Source: Xylaria sp. FL1777 (taxonomy: Eukaryota > Ascomycota > Sordariomycetes > Xylariales > Xylariaceae). From it: DNA of 64,000 nt. Below are positions 13,570-24,626 of this stretch, piece after piece; position 1 is the first letter of the stretch, and the number at the start of each line of letters is the position of its first letter. The translations under genes and the position numbers were made by a program. The notes below the pieces were generated by a model that saw nothing but the letters and a program-made list of their open reading frames with translations, was not told the DNA's origin and searched no databases. The stretch spans positions 62,001 through 126,000 of the forward strand of contig MU400533.1 of the NCBI GenBank assembly GCA_022578965.1, read 5' to 3'.

Positions 13570-15540
13570 GATGGCGATGTGACAAGGCCAAGTCTTGCTG
13601 GTCCGATATCACGAATCTCCTGTATGTCGATGGCGATGGGAGAAAAAAGAAGAAAGAGAGAGGGCGGGGGTGGGAGAGCGTTGTCAAACTGCTATGGAAA
13701 TACTGTATTTTGGACTAGGTATGATACTAGGTAGACCGCTTCCCGGTGACGGTGCGTTTGCGATCTAGAGTTCGCCTTTCATTGGCCCCTCCTGTATCAT
13801 CGGTGGGCCTTGGAGAAGGGACCAACCCCCTGGCTGCCCAGGCTTAGCCTAGCCCATATAAAAGCTCCTCTTTAGGGCCTGTCCAGAACTGTCTTTACTG
13901 GTACCTAAGGCACTGTCCGATAGGATAGGGTCTGGATAGGGTACCTATGTACCTACTTATGTAAGTACCTACATTAGGTACCTTAGGTATTACCTGAAAC
14001 ATGGGTACAAAATCGTTATGTCCTTGCACACATTAGGTGGCCCTTATATCTTCTCATGGTGACAATGAGAATTAGCAGGGTTCTTCGCTGCTGTCTGTAG
14101 CTAGACAGATATGCATCATCTCTTCTTCATTTTTAAATTCCATATAATTTGTGACTTACTAAGGTACCTAGGTGGGTTTTGATATGGTAAATTGGTACAA
14201 AGTTGAGGCTCTGAAACATCACAATGGCAGTCGGCCAAGTGCTATGTAGCCAAGTACCTAAGATAGGTATTTAGTCTTTTGATAGTTGCGGAGCACAAAA
14301 AGAAACAAATTAAAAGCAGTACCTACCTACAGTATTAAGACACAGCCTACCAATATGAGGGCTAAAACCTGACTCGTCCGCTTGATCTGGTTGCATACCA
14401 CAAACTCACAAATGTTGCTAAACCAACTGTCTGGGGATTAAGGCTACTACTATATTCTTGCATGACGTCTTGGTTATGGTACATGGAATTCGGATGCTCT
14501 GTTGCGACCTATTACCTTGGCTGATCTTGTTACAACATGGGTAAAATTCATAGAGTACCTAGGTATCAGACTAATTTGCAAGCTGCGCACCAGATGGCAG
14601 CAGTCTTGTGCACAGTAACCTTCCCAAACTACATACCCAAATGCTAATCCATAGTGCCGAGACCATCTGCGCACTTAATATGACTTAAACCTGCAGATGA
14701 AATCCAATTTTATATCTAGGTCCGAGACATACTGCCGGCTAAGACATCTGTACTTTCACTGAAAGCATAACATCTACACTCTCGGTAGCGTGATTATCCT
14801 TACGCCGGTCTGAAATACCTAGCTTCTTCAAGAGCTAAGATGAGGCTATAAAACCTGGTCGTTCACATGTAGTAACGATCTCGCAATGGTTTATGTTAGA
14901 GCTGTTATATCGTACCCATTTCAGACCTAGCCTTGCTTCAGGCAAGATGAAATGCTCTTGCGGCGTGATATGTAGAGCAGAAAAGTTGAATACTTATACA
15001 CAGTAGAGAATGTGAACTTGCTATAGGTGCAGCATTGAGTCGGCACCTGGCAAATGGTAAGACAGCCAGGGGTATAGCACGTTGATGAGCGTTGAGCCTT
15101 ATAATATGGGACCGGAGATTTGATGCAAACAAGGGTACCCAACCAGTCTGAGGTATAACAGCATAATCAAACAATACTTCGGTCCTGTCTGGCAGTGCGC
15201 ACATACTCAGTCAATTTGTCACGGTTGGCAAAGGGAACCTAACTGCTGTGGTTCGTGTTTACTGCGAGGCCGTGTTGTGAATAGGCGTTATTGATTGGCC
15301 AAACAAGTCCACTTACCCATGAAAGTACCCTTCTCTTCGGGTCTTGTCGAGTTGTCGTCTTAGAGACGCAGTGGGCGACATGATTGTGGCGACTATAATA
15401 TTCGGCTACCACGTAAAAATGGTCTTGAGAAACAGAATATTTAGCAACTGCATAGTAGAATAGCGAGGATATACCTTACAATTCCTTAAATAATGAATGC
15501 TAGGATGTCGGTAAGACTGATATCATGAGTGCTAGCCTCA
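13570..15540. other. Intergenic region, C9-methyltransferase promoter and SPP2 3' side
   Basis: About 2 kb. The stretch 13900-14000 is dense in ACCTA/TAGGTA words (for example around 13940-13995). No open frame looks like a conserved protein; the longest are under 100 codons and lack a credible splice context. No tRNA or repeat element recognised. Confidence 0.5.
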
Positions 15541-16608
15541 TCAACGATGACCTCGATCATCACGATCGCGATAGCGGTCTCTAGAGCGGTGGTCGTAACT
15601 ATGCTCGCGTCGCTCGCGCTCGCGCTCGGACTTGTAGCTGTCCTTATAACGCCCATTCCGTTCTTGTTTCTCCTTTTCCCGGTCTCTCCGGTACTCGTCA
15701 AGCCGTGGTCGTCGCTCACGGTGCCCATGACGTTTAGCCAACTCTGCCTTCCTGATTTCCTCGTCTTCCTTCGAGCCAAGACCCATCAGATGTGGCCGTC
15801 GCTTGACTTCTTTTGGCTTGGAGCCGAACTCTTCTCCATTCCACCCCATGCCCCGTAGCATTGCAGCGCCGAATTCCCCTTCTGGAATCTTGCTATATTC
15901 TTCTATCGTGGATACTTCTGCTGCCTCTGTCATGCTCCTTTGGTATGCATCTTGTTCGGAGAACTGAGGCTTACTAGTGCCGACGGAATCCTTGATAATG
16001 AGATCCTGTGCGGGGTTTCGCTTTCCCAGAAGAGCATCTATCGCATCTCTATCGACGTCTCTTGGCAACTGTTGTGATATAGTTGTTGCGTTGGATATAT
16101 CCTTCTCTTGTTCCTGGGATTCGTTGTCTGCATTTGATGAGCCCTCCTCTATGGACTTCTTGGTAACATTCAACCCCCATTTAATATCCTTATCCTGATC
16201 GGCTGGTGCTGTGTCCAGATTATGATTTTTTGTAGATGAAAGGTGTTGAGGGGTAGCCCTGTCGCCTCTCCTGGTCTTCACATCGGCTTTCCAGTCTCGG
16301 TTCTTTTGGCTGCTTATTACATAGTCCTTATTCTGTTTTGCGCCTGAAGGCACGTCGCTCCCTTTCAACGTGGTGTTAGCACTGATAGTTGTGATGGCCT
16401 CGTGCTTGCTTGCGGTATCGTCATCATCGCCAGAATCAGAATCGTGGTACAGTACGTTGGGTCGCTGACGCTTCCCCAGGGTCGAGGAAGGCTGAGATTT
16501 TCCACGTCCATTTGTTGCATTGCTCGAAGTTTTGGATCCTGCTAAAGACGATGCCCCGAACTTAATGGCTATGCGGGATGCCGGAGGTTGAGACGGGCTG
16601 TCGGACAT
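15541..16608 (-). CDS. spp2: Pre-mRNA-splicing factor Spp2 (G-patch protein)
   Basis: Intronless, 355 aa. Spp2 proteins activate the DEAH helicase Prp2 in the catalytic activation of the spliceosome. The N-terminus has the family opening ASRIAIKFG. The SPP2-type G-patch lies at about residues 232-275: the block GEFGAAMLRGMGWNGEEF followed by the PHLMGLGSK segment. The C-terminus is rich in Arg, Asp, Glu and Tyr (RDR/RER repeats), a feature of splicing proteins. The start is the ATG at 16606-16608; two upstream in-frame codons are open but there is no ATG. Divergently oriented to EAF1, with a 1.4 kb intergenic space between them. Confidence 0.9.
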   Translation of the reverse strand: MSDSPSQPPASRIAIKFGASSLAGSKTSSNATNGRGKSQPSSTLGKRQRPNVLYHDSDSGDDDDTASKHEAITTISANTTLKGSDVPSGAKQNKDYVISSQKNRDWKADVKTRRGDRATPQHLSSTKNHNLDTAPADQDKDIKWGLNVTKKSIEEGSSNADNESQEQEKDISNATTISQQLPRDVDRDAIDALLGKRNPAQDLIIKDSVGTSKPQFSEQDAYQRSMTEAAEVSTIEEYSKIPEGEFGAAMLRGMGWNGEEFGSKPKEVKRRPHLMGLGSKEDEEIRKAELAKRHGHRERRPRLDEYRRDREKEKQERNGRYKDSYKSERERERREHSYDHRSRDRYRDRDDRGHR

Positions 16609-17976
16609 CTTCAACCGTTCTCAGTTTTATGGTGTGGAGACAAGTGCTCGCCCAAGTTGTAGATGGAGGTTGGGTTTGAAAGTAGGTATACAGTTTGTAT
16701 GAGAATCTTACAAAGTGGCTGTGCTCCAAATTGTGGCTGTGCTCTAGATACCTTACCGAACTTCCGAGTCATGCTAAGGTAATACCTACCTTCCTATCTA
16801 CCTTAGGTAGGTAGCTAGATCACCAAGTAACTAGGTAGGTATAGGTTAAAGTATGCTTTCTCTTTAGTCTACATATAGTAGTTCCTTTTTTGGGGGGTAC
16901 AACTACCTCTTATAATGAAGCATTTCGCCGTCATAACGTTGTGGCTTCGAGAGTCTTATGTAGGTCGGAACTGGTGGCAGTCAAGCTTTCAAAAGTTACG
17001 GACAGCTTTCATCTATCTCAGTTCAGGGTTCCTACAGCCATAATCGTAGTCATAGGTATCAGCCTTGATACGCGAAGGAATCCCTGTTGGAAGTCGAAGG
17101 CGTCATTAACTTCTTCGCTGCATTAAGTAAGTCCCCCCTATTTCCTCTATGCGCTGCCACACAGTATTGCGGCAAATGGAAGGACGCCTATTCTAGGTGC
17201 AATGGGCCGGCCAGGAACAGCTCCACGAAGATTGACCCCGGCACTGTTATCATTCATCTATGAAGTAACCTGGGTATTGATTCCGGTATCGACATGAACC
17301 ATTAGCCAGGGACGTTAGCTGGGTAGGTATTGTGCTTTGCCTTGCCCAGCACGCTCCAGGGATGTCTTGCCGGGTCCCGCACTGACTTGGACAAGACATC
17401 TTGGATAGTCACCACATCCCAGACAAGCAGAGGGAGAAGCACCACCCTCGTGAGAAAGTGAGGCCGCTGGTGGGCGACATGCTAACGCGTGAACAAAATA
17501 AGCCCGGCGTAGTATATGCCACGCCAGAAGATGCTGTAGATTCAGAGTGGACAGGAGGCAGGACGGCGACCCCTTTACCTGTTGCCTTATCGACTTATTG
17601 ACATTGACCTATTGACCTATTGAGAGGTACCTGCCTCCCCCTTGTAGTAGGTACGCTATTGGACTGGCCTGGTCTCCCCCTCAATCCGCCACCACCTTTC
17701 AGTGCACCATCCCCCTAGCCAGCGCGCTATCGACGGTATGCTATAGAGGCCAGACAACCCGAATCCGCCTGGCCCAGATAACTTCATAGTGAAGCGCATC
17801 CGCAGAAAAATTCATACACCCCATCAGTCTCACCCTACGCCAGTCTTCAATCAATCAACACATCACCACGCCGACGCTTCCATCACATAGAACGGGTGCC
17901 GTCATCTCACGGTGACTTTCCGAGTCCTAGGCCGCGTCCGTTTTAATGCAAAACGGATGTTGTCGCTGTCTATGCT
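16609..17976. other. Divergent intergenic region SPP2 / EAF1
   Basis: About 1.4 kb separating two divergent starts, so it should hold both promoters. ACCTA/TAGGTA words cluster at about 16780-16850. The last 31 bases hold two short upstream open frames described separately. No protein-coding gene recognised. Confidence 0.5.
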
Positions 17977-17984
17977 ATGACTGA
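17946..17984 (+). promoter_or_regulatory. Overlapping upstream ORFs at the EAF1 start codon
   Basis: Two upstream ATGs read out of frame with EAF1. One frame runs 17946-17984 (13 codons with stop) and passes over the EAF1 ATG at 17977-17979. A second runs 17957-17980 (seven sense codons), with a further in-frame ATG at 17972; its TGA overlaps the EAF1 ATG as ATGA. Such overlap usually lowers initiation at the main ATG or makes it depend on leaky scanning or reinitiation. Whether the mRNA leader includes these bases depends on the transcription start, which is unknown. Confidence 0.5.
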
Positions 17985-20900
17985 GGTTGTGCCCGCCGAC
18001 CGCACAAGGCTTCTGCAATCAAAGCGGGCAGAATGCAGGTGAGATGCGCCCCAGGCGATAGAGCTTGTCTTTCCGATTCGAATGATATGAATTTTGAAGT
18101 ACTGACCGGCTCCAGTGCAATTGCACGGTCGCGCAAGAGGAAGCTCTGTATCCTCTACGAGGTCACGGTTAGCCCCGATGGCCTCCCCAGGCGCAGCTTC
18201 AACCACTCCGACGCGTATGAACATACGCCCGCGGAGAAACAGTTCCTCGATGGCTGTGACATTCTACAGTATGTGCTCCAGTCGTCGTCATGTGAATTTT
18301 AATGTTTTCAACCGTGCCTGTAGTTGCCCTGCAATTGCGAGCTGGGCGTGTAAGTGCTAACGCTCCCTTGCAGGGGACGCACACTCAACGAATTGAACAT
18401 CCCTTCGCGGCCCAGAGTCCCTCCTCACTACGCTCAGTATCTCCCTTCGCAGACCGTGACCGTTTTCCCAAGCGAGAATGCCCTGACTAGCGCAAAGCGA
18501 CCTGCTAGCATTCCTCCCAGTTCTGGAGCCCAGCAGCCATCCCTTCCTGGTGCAGCATTACCAACATCAACTTTACCAGCAGCTGGCGATGCACAACCAA
18601 GACCTGTCCCTCGAGCAGGCACCACCTCTGGACCTACGAAGCCTTTGCACCAAGCCAGTACTCCTAATTCTCCTTGCAATGCCCCTATCACAGGAACAGT
18701 CGCACCAGTTGCCACGCCGGCCTCGGTGGAGGGCAGTGTGATGGAGAGAAAACCACATGCAGAGGAATTACCACACAAGGTTCCGTTAAGCAGACAGGAT
18801 GCAAACCTTCAACGCGACAGGCCACCACCGAAGAACACGACAACGTCGACTAGTAGTCCGAGTCTCTTGCAACACACAGCCTATTCTTCTCGACAGTCTC
18901 AGGCTCCCCCACCTACCTCGGTCCAGCAACGAAGGGAAAAGCAGACTCTAGAGCAACCAACACCTGGCGCCTTACCTACCCATGTAGACGCTTCGACGTT
19001 TAAAGGCACAAGTTCCGATACATCCCTCCAGCCTCAACTTTCTCCTAGTTCCGGTCATCCTGACACTTCATTGTCACCTATCTCTAAAGCACATGCAGCG
19101 ACTGCTACCACGGTCCCCAACGGTTCAACAAGTATAAGTCAGGATGACGATAGTAGCTCGCATACAAGTAGAACAGAAACTACTATTGTTAGTAAGGAAC
19201 GAAATGAAAGCGCGCCCGAAAGCCACCTACCACGCAGTGACCGTCCAAGCCAGTTAGAACCCCCTTCGGTTCCCCCTACGATGCCACAAAGCATTGGTGA
19301 GCAAGTCGAAGCTCAGTTAGTACGCGACTCGATGAGCGCTTCAACGGGAAGCTCTACAAGCCAACCCGTAGCAACAGCGGAAATCAATGGAGCCTCGGCA
19401 CAATCAGTGCAGCCTCTTCCGCCTTCTACTGATCCGACTGTCCTCACATCAGGTCAAATGATACCCGAAAACATCAAGGTTAAACCCTTAGACGATACGC
19501 CTGGCGACCCAACTAAGACCGGTAATGTGCCGAGTGATGTACAACAACGGCAAGATAATACCGTTGAAGAGAAAGCTTCAAGTCATGCAACGACAATTGA
19601 AGTAGAGGGTAGTAGGGAGAAAAGCGTGGAGAAACAGGTTATTCCTTTGAATCTGCAACAACTTACTCCTGCTGCATCAACATCGATTCCTACGCCAGTT
19701 ACAAACCGGGACCAGCAACGAGAGGTTGCTGGTAGTGTGACTGATGTGGCACTCCAAAAACCCGTTGCCGAAATTTTGCGAGAACGACCGCAATCTATGT
19801 CGGACCTACTCTCTCCAGGTGATTCTCAAGCTACTCAGTCTATGCCTATAACTCCTACATCGCAGTCTTCTAAGGCACGTCCCCAAAGCTTGATCAACAA
19901 AAGGAAGACAAGGGAGAAGGGTAAATTTCCCACTGTGGTGTTTGGCAAACAAGCCCCTCAAGCTTTAAACTCCTCTCAGTCCTTAGTCCAGAATCGCTCG
20001 AAACCCGATCAGCTCCCAAGCGATGATTATTATACAACATTATTTGTAAATGGGTTTGCAGCAGGGCCTAGTTGGATGAAACCGCTAGATCAGTTACTGC
20101 ATCAAGCGCACAAGACGGTTTCAACACCTGATTCCTATACACACATCCTCGATAGTCAAGCTTGCCGCATCCTCCGTCGTGTCTATCAGCTACAACACAC
20201 TGACAAGTGGTCCCTTCGGCAACCCAAACGTTGTCCAGAACCGACTCGGCAAGTTAGTCACTGGGATATAATGTTACAAGAGATGAAATGGATGAGGACT
20301 GATTTTCGGGAAGAACGTAAATGGAAGATGGCAGCTGCAAGCAATATGGCGTACGCCTGTGCGGAATGGGTCGCCGCCTCGGAAGAAGAGAGGAAAGCTC
20401 TTCAGGTTAATGCTGTTAGCCCGCGTCTGCTGTCGAAGGACGCCGAAGATACCTCGATGATCGACGCACCACTCTCCCAAGGCCCGGAAAATCACTTAAC
20501 TCCCGACCTCATTCCTTCCGGGGGAACTGACTCGCCATTAGAACCGGACGATGAGCTAGATGATGGGTTCTCAAACACGATAGCACCATCCGCTATATTC
20601 GCCCTTGAAGATGATGACATAATCTTTTCTTTACAACCATCTGCCGCGACTGATCGGTTACTTGAGGAGCTTCCCATGTATGGGGCTCCTTTAAAAGTGC
20701 CCAAGTGTGATTTAATCGCGCCAGAGTTTGACCCAGATGCCTCGTGGAAACGGCCTGCACTCCCTTTGAGTAGGTTTGTCGAAGGCCAAATGGAACTTAC
20801 GTCGAATGAGCCGCCGAGGAAAAGGAGCCGTTATCAGCATGCTCAAGAAGACGGTGACAATATCAGGCCGCCTCAATTGCTACCGCAAAACCCCGATGTT

Positions 20901-21281
20901 GCCCTTTTCAGACCAGAAAACAAGAGCATCAAAGACCGGCTTCATGCAGGGCATCAGTTCCGCCCCCCTAGCGATAACATGCCCTTCCAGGCATTCTATG
21001 AATCACGCAGCTCTTCTCAATGGACACAGGCAGAAGATGATGAGCTGAAGAGCCTAGTCCGGGAGTATTCCTACAATTGGAGTTTGATATTTAGCATTTT
21101 GTCAACAAAGTCCCTCTTCGTGTCGGGTGCAGATCGTCGCACTCCGTGGGAATGCTTTGAACGCTGGGTTGGGCTCGAGGGCCTTCCTAATGATATGCAG
21201 AAGACCCAGTATTTCAAGTTGTGGCAGAGCAGAATCGAACAAGCTCAACAGCATATTCGCCAACAAAATCTTGCAGCGGCC

Positions 21282-21322
<41 letters not shown>

Positions 21323-22745
21323 GCAGCAGACTCAGCAACAACAGCAGCAGACACAACAGCCATCGCAAGCAACTCCAAACGGCCCGAGCACGCCTCTTCC
21401 TCGCCGCCGCCACTCATTACCAGTGAAAGTAGAGCGACGGCGCAATCAGAAGCACCTAACTATGATAGATGCGATGAGAAAGCTAGCCAAGAAACGGGAG
21501 ACAGCAGCTCAGAAACAACAACAAGCTGCTCAGTTAGCAGCTGCCAGGAAGCCAGCTGATGTCGCTCAACCCAAAGCGCCAACGAAGACGCCGAGAGAGT
21601 ACAGTATCATGCGGTGGGAGCGGGATCAGGCGATGGCCGAACGACTGGCGGAAAGGATGGCCCAGCAGCAGCGTCACGAGGCACAGCGCAGAGTACGAGC
21701 CAGCACCAATGCTGCTCCAATTAAGGCTAACCTCCAGTCACAGGCCGCGATTCAAAGAGCCCAACAAAATCAACATGCCCATATGGCTGCGACTACTCAA
21801 AACCCAGGTCAGCTCCCGCAGGCTACACCGCAGATGGCTGCCTCACATCCCCATGCCGGGATGGCTCGTGTGAATAACTCGAACCACGCTGTAGCCAATG
21901 GTCAGCCCCGTCCTCGCATGCCCATACCTATGGTTTCGACTCCAACTGGAACGGAACACCAAAATCATATTACTGGGGGTCTTGTCCCACCGCAAATGAA
22001 TGGCTCTCCACAAATACAAATGCCTGTTGTTAATGGACAAGCCCAGATATCCATGGCGGGCACGCCGCATAATATGCACATGTTGCTCCAAGCTCGGCGG
22101 ATATCTGAACAACAGCGACAGATGAGACAGCATCAGCAACATCAACAGCAGCAGCAGCAGCAGCAGCAGCAACCTCAACAACCGCAGCCTCATCCACAGC
22201 AACAGGTACAGCCGCACCAGCAACAGCAGCCACTACCACAGCAACAACCGCAGCAACATGCAAACCAACAAGCAAATCCAGCTCTACAAAATTCACCCCC
22301 GGCTATGCGCACTGCTGCCATCAACGGCATAAATCAGAAAAATTACCTCAACAATGCCCAAGTGCAAGCTATGATGGCGTCGTTCAACGCGGCGAATGGG
22401 TCGGGATTGTCGACTCCTCCAACAGCTGGGTTCAACGTAACTCCTGGACAATCAGCATCGCCGCGGCCGAATCTCATTATCCCACCACAGCAGCATCAGA
22501 CGTATCTCTCACAACTTCAGCAAATAGAAACCCAGATACGATCAAATCATCCAGAGACACCACAGGACAGGGTGAGAGAAATGGCAAAAACGTATTTGCA
22601 GAATAGACATAATAATAGTATTGCGCAATCTGCGATGAGTGCTGCTGCTGGCAGTCCAGGACAAGCTGCCGCTGCTAATGGGCCGCACCAATATGCTCAA
22701 CTCCTCCGGGCTCAACAACAACAACAGGCGGCGGCGGCAGCAGCA

Positions 22746-22777
<32 letters not shown>

Positions 22778-22934
22778 AGCTCAAGCACAGGCTCAAGCAC
22801 AAGCCCAGGCCCAGGCCCAGGCTCAGGCTCAAATCCAAGTGCAGGCTCAACAAGCGCACAACTCGCAACAAAATGCTCAACATCACCGTAACTCAAGTGG
22901 TAGCGCAACACCTACACCTTCTAATATAAAATAA
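17977..22934 (+). CDS. eaf1: Chromatin modification-related protein Eaf1 (Vid21), NuA4 scaffold
   Basis: Platform subunit of the NuA4 histone acetyltransferase. Three exons (17977-18038, 18116-18268, 18374-22934; introns 77 and 105 nt) encode 1591 aa. The N-terminal segment joins as LLQSKR..ARSRKRKL..LYEV and is followed by NELNIPSRP..PPHYAQYL, the conserved Eaf1/Vid21 N-terminus. A long Ser/Thr/Pro-rich disordered region covers about 75-560. The HSA helicase/SANT-associated domain is at about 690-760 (SHWDIMLQEMKWMRTDFREERKWK), the actin/ARP-binding segment. A Myb/SANT domain is at about 950-1015 (WTQAEDDELKSLV..YSYNWSLIFSIL). The tail is Gln-rich: poly-Q at about 1040-1065 and 1325-1370, and an Ala-Gln dipeptide array at about 1515-1565. 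The first ATG giving the conserved N-terminus is 17977. Family call is firm. Confidence 0.94.
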
Positions 22935-23419
22935 TCTGAGCGTTATCAGGCCGGGAGATTACTTCCCATTAGGACTAGGGCTTGATATGTTGTCTATTTC
23001 ATCGTCATGTATGGCACATGATGGGAACCGGGTGTTGCGCCTTACATTGGCCAGAGAAGCCTATAAGCCTCATGCCAGTTTGCACCGGTCATAGGAGGTG
23101 TTACTTCAAATTAATTGGAGATAAACTTGGCGATCCATCTGTGGGAGAGCCCTAAGTGGACTTTGCTAGCCAAGGTGATGTGAGACGACGCATGAATAGA
23201 ACAATACTATTCACACGACGTGTGTTTGTTCATAACATTAGTGTTGATAATGAACTACTGATATACACATCATGGATGAGTTGCTACCTACCTAGTAATG
23301 TATGAAAAGCCGCCTATGATAGAGACAAAAAATTAAGTACCTACTTACCTCCTAGGTAGTAATTATGTATACCGGTACCTACAGTAGTAAGGCAGTAAGT
23401 ACTATGCACATAGACAGGT
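22935..23419. other. EAF1 3' flank
   Basis: About 485 bases between the EAF1 stop and the inverted-repeat element. No gene recognised. ACCTA/TAGGTA words occur at about 23285-23390, immediately before the element. Confidence 0.5.
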
Positions 23420-23519
23420 TACCCGTGTGGACTCCACTTTCGTCCACACTCTCCGAGGGCAAGCCCTTTGGGAGAGTGTGGGTAAGTTACTAGCAAATGA
23501 CATAGCAACTAGCAAAAAA
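23420..23519 (+). repeat. Left terminal inverted repeat
   Basis: 100-base terminal repeat. It contains two overlapping hairpin possibilities: GTGTGGAC (23425-23432) with GTCCACAC (23442-23449), and CCACACTCTCC (23444-23454) with GGAGAGTGTGG (23471-23481), the latter enclosing GGGC/GCCC (23457-23460, 23463-23466). The two stems share bases and cannot form together. Confidence 0.9.
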
Positions 23520-23774
23520 ATAGTGGTACTTCCAAATAGGTAGGGCTTCCACCCAAATGTAAGTAGTACTGTTTACTTGCAAAGTCTAGTTAGCATACTA
23601 GTTTTTTTGCTTAATGTAGGTTAGATTTGCCACTTTGAAAAATCTGCTAAGTTAGTTAATCTTGGGTTTTTGTATTTTTTCAACTGGACATTTTCACACT
23701 AATATTGTATATGAAATTGAATTGGTGCCGTACTAATATATTGGTGTATAAACAAGGTGTTGAAGGTGTTGGCT

Positions 23775-24164
23775 GGTGGGAGTGGTGGGAGTGGTGGGAG
23801 TGGTGGTAGTGGTGGTAGTGGTGGTAGTGGTGGTAGTGGTGGTAGTGGTGGTAGTGGTGGTAGTGGTGGGAGTGGTGGGAGTGGTGGGAGTGGTGGTAGT
23901 GGTGGTAGTGGTGGTAGTGGTGGTAGTGGTGGTAGTGGTGGTAGTGGTGGTAGTGGTGGNNNNNNNNNNNNNNNNNNNNNNNNNNNNNNNNNNNNNNNNN
24001 NNNNNNNNNNNNNNNNNNNNNNNNNNNNNNNNNNNNNNNNNNNNNNNNNNNNNNNNNNTGGTAGTGGTGGTAGTGGTGGTAGTGGTGGTAGTGGTGGTAG
24101 TGGTGGTAGTGGTGGTAGTGGTGGTAGTGGTGGTAGTGGTGGTAGTGGTGGTAGTGGTGGTAGG
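23775..24164 (+). repeat. GGTGGKAGT minisatellite
   Basis: Tandem 9-base units, GGTGGGAGT or GGTGGTAGT, running into an assembly gap on both sides. Unit order before the gap is three G-type, seven T-type, three G-type, then T-type to the gap at 23960, a 90-base higher-order pattern. After the gap all units are T-type until the array ends near 24164. Two of the plus-strand frames stay open through the array (Gly-Ser-Gly-Gly and poly-Val), but only because of the repeat. Confidence 0.95.
23960..24058. other. Assembly gap (99 N)
   Basis: Run of undetermined bases inside the minisatellite. The real length of the array is therefore unknown; the gap most likely reflects collapse or failure to span the repeat. 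Confidence 0.99.
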
Positions 24165-24331
24165 TAGGTTGGTGGGAGTGGGTTAGTGAGGTTTAATTGC
24201 TAGGTTTTAGGTTTGAATAATAGCTTTAATTGTATGTGTAGATATCTTGGCATTTCTATGGCTTATATAGTAAGTTAAAGCATATATACTTCTATTTTGG
24301 TATAATTTATATATAAAACTTTGTACCTATG

Positions 24332-24431
24332 TTTTTTGCTAGTTGCTATGTCATTTGCTAGTAACTTATCCACACTCTCCCAAAGGGCTTGCCCTCGGAG
24401 AGTGTGGACGAAAGTGGAGTCCACACGGGTA
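24332..24431 (-). repeat. Right terminal inverted repeat
   Basis: Reverse-complement partner of 23420-23519, identical at 99 of 100 positions by direct comparison. It carries the same pair of alternative hairpins. Confidence 0.9.
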
Positions 24432-24626
24432 CTGGGTACCTACCAGATTTAATGGAGATACCTCCTTACCACAGGCATTGACAAGGTCTAATCGATAACC
24501 CAGGCCCAATTTATTTTTTCCCTGCCCTACTTACCTACCGGTACTCAACGTGTGTTGCAAGGCTTCAACCACGACCATCTTACATCGAATAGCACCATTC
24601 GCTGGCAAGAACCCTAAATAATCAGC

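Larger units (their letters stand above)
23420..24431. mobile_element. Non-autonomous inverted-repeat element (MITE/foldback type) with minisatellite core
   Basis: Bases 23420-23519 and 24332-24431 are inverted copies of each other over 100 bases with one mismatch (G at 23481 against A in the reversed right copy). The ends read TACCCGTG...CACGGGTA, so a TA target-site duplication around a CCCGTG..CACGGG element is the simplest reading, which would fit Tc1/mariner-like target choice. The interior has no transposase-like frame; its middle is a 9-bp minisatellite interrupted by a run of 99 N. The outline (long near-identical ends, no coding capacity, about 1 kb) fits a non-autonomous DNA transposon or foldback element. 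The superfamily is not proven. It lies 485 bases past EAF1 and 195 bases before the MAK11-like ATG. Confidence 0.8.
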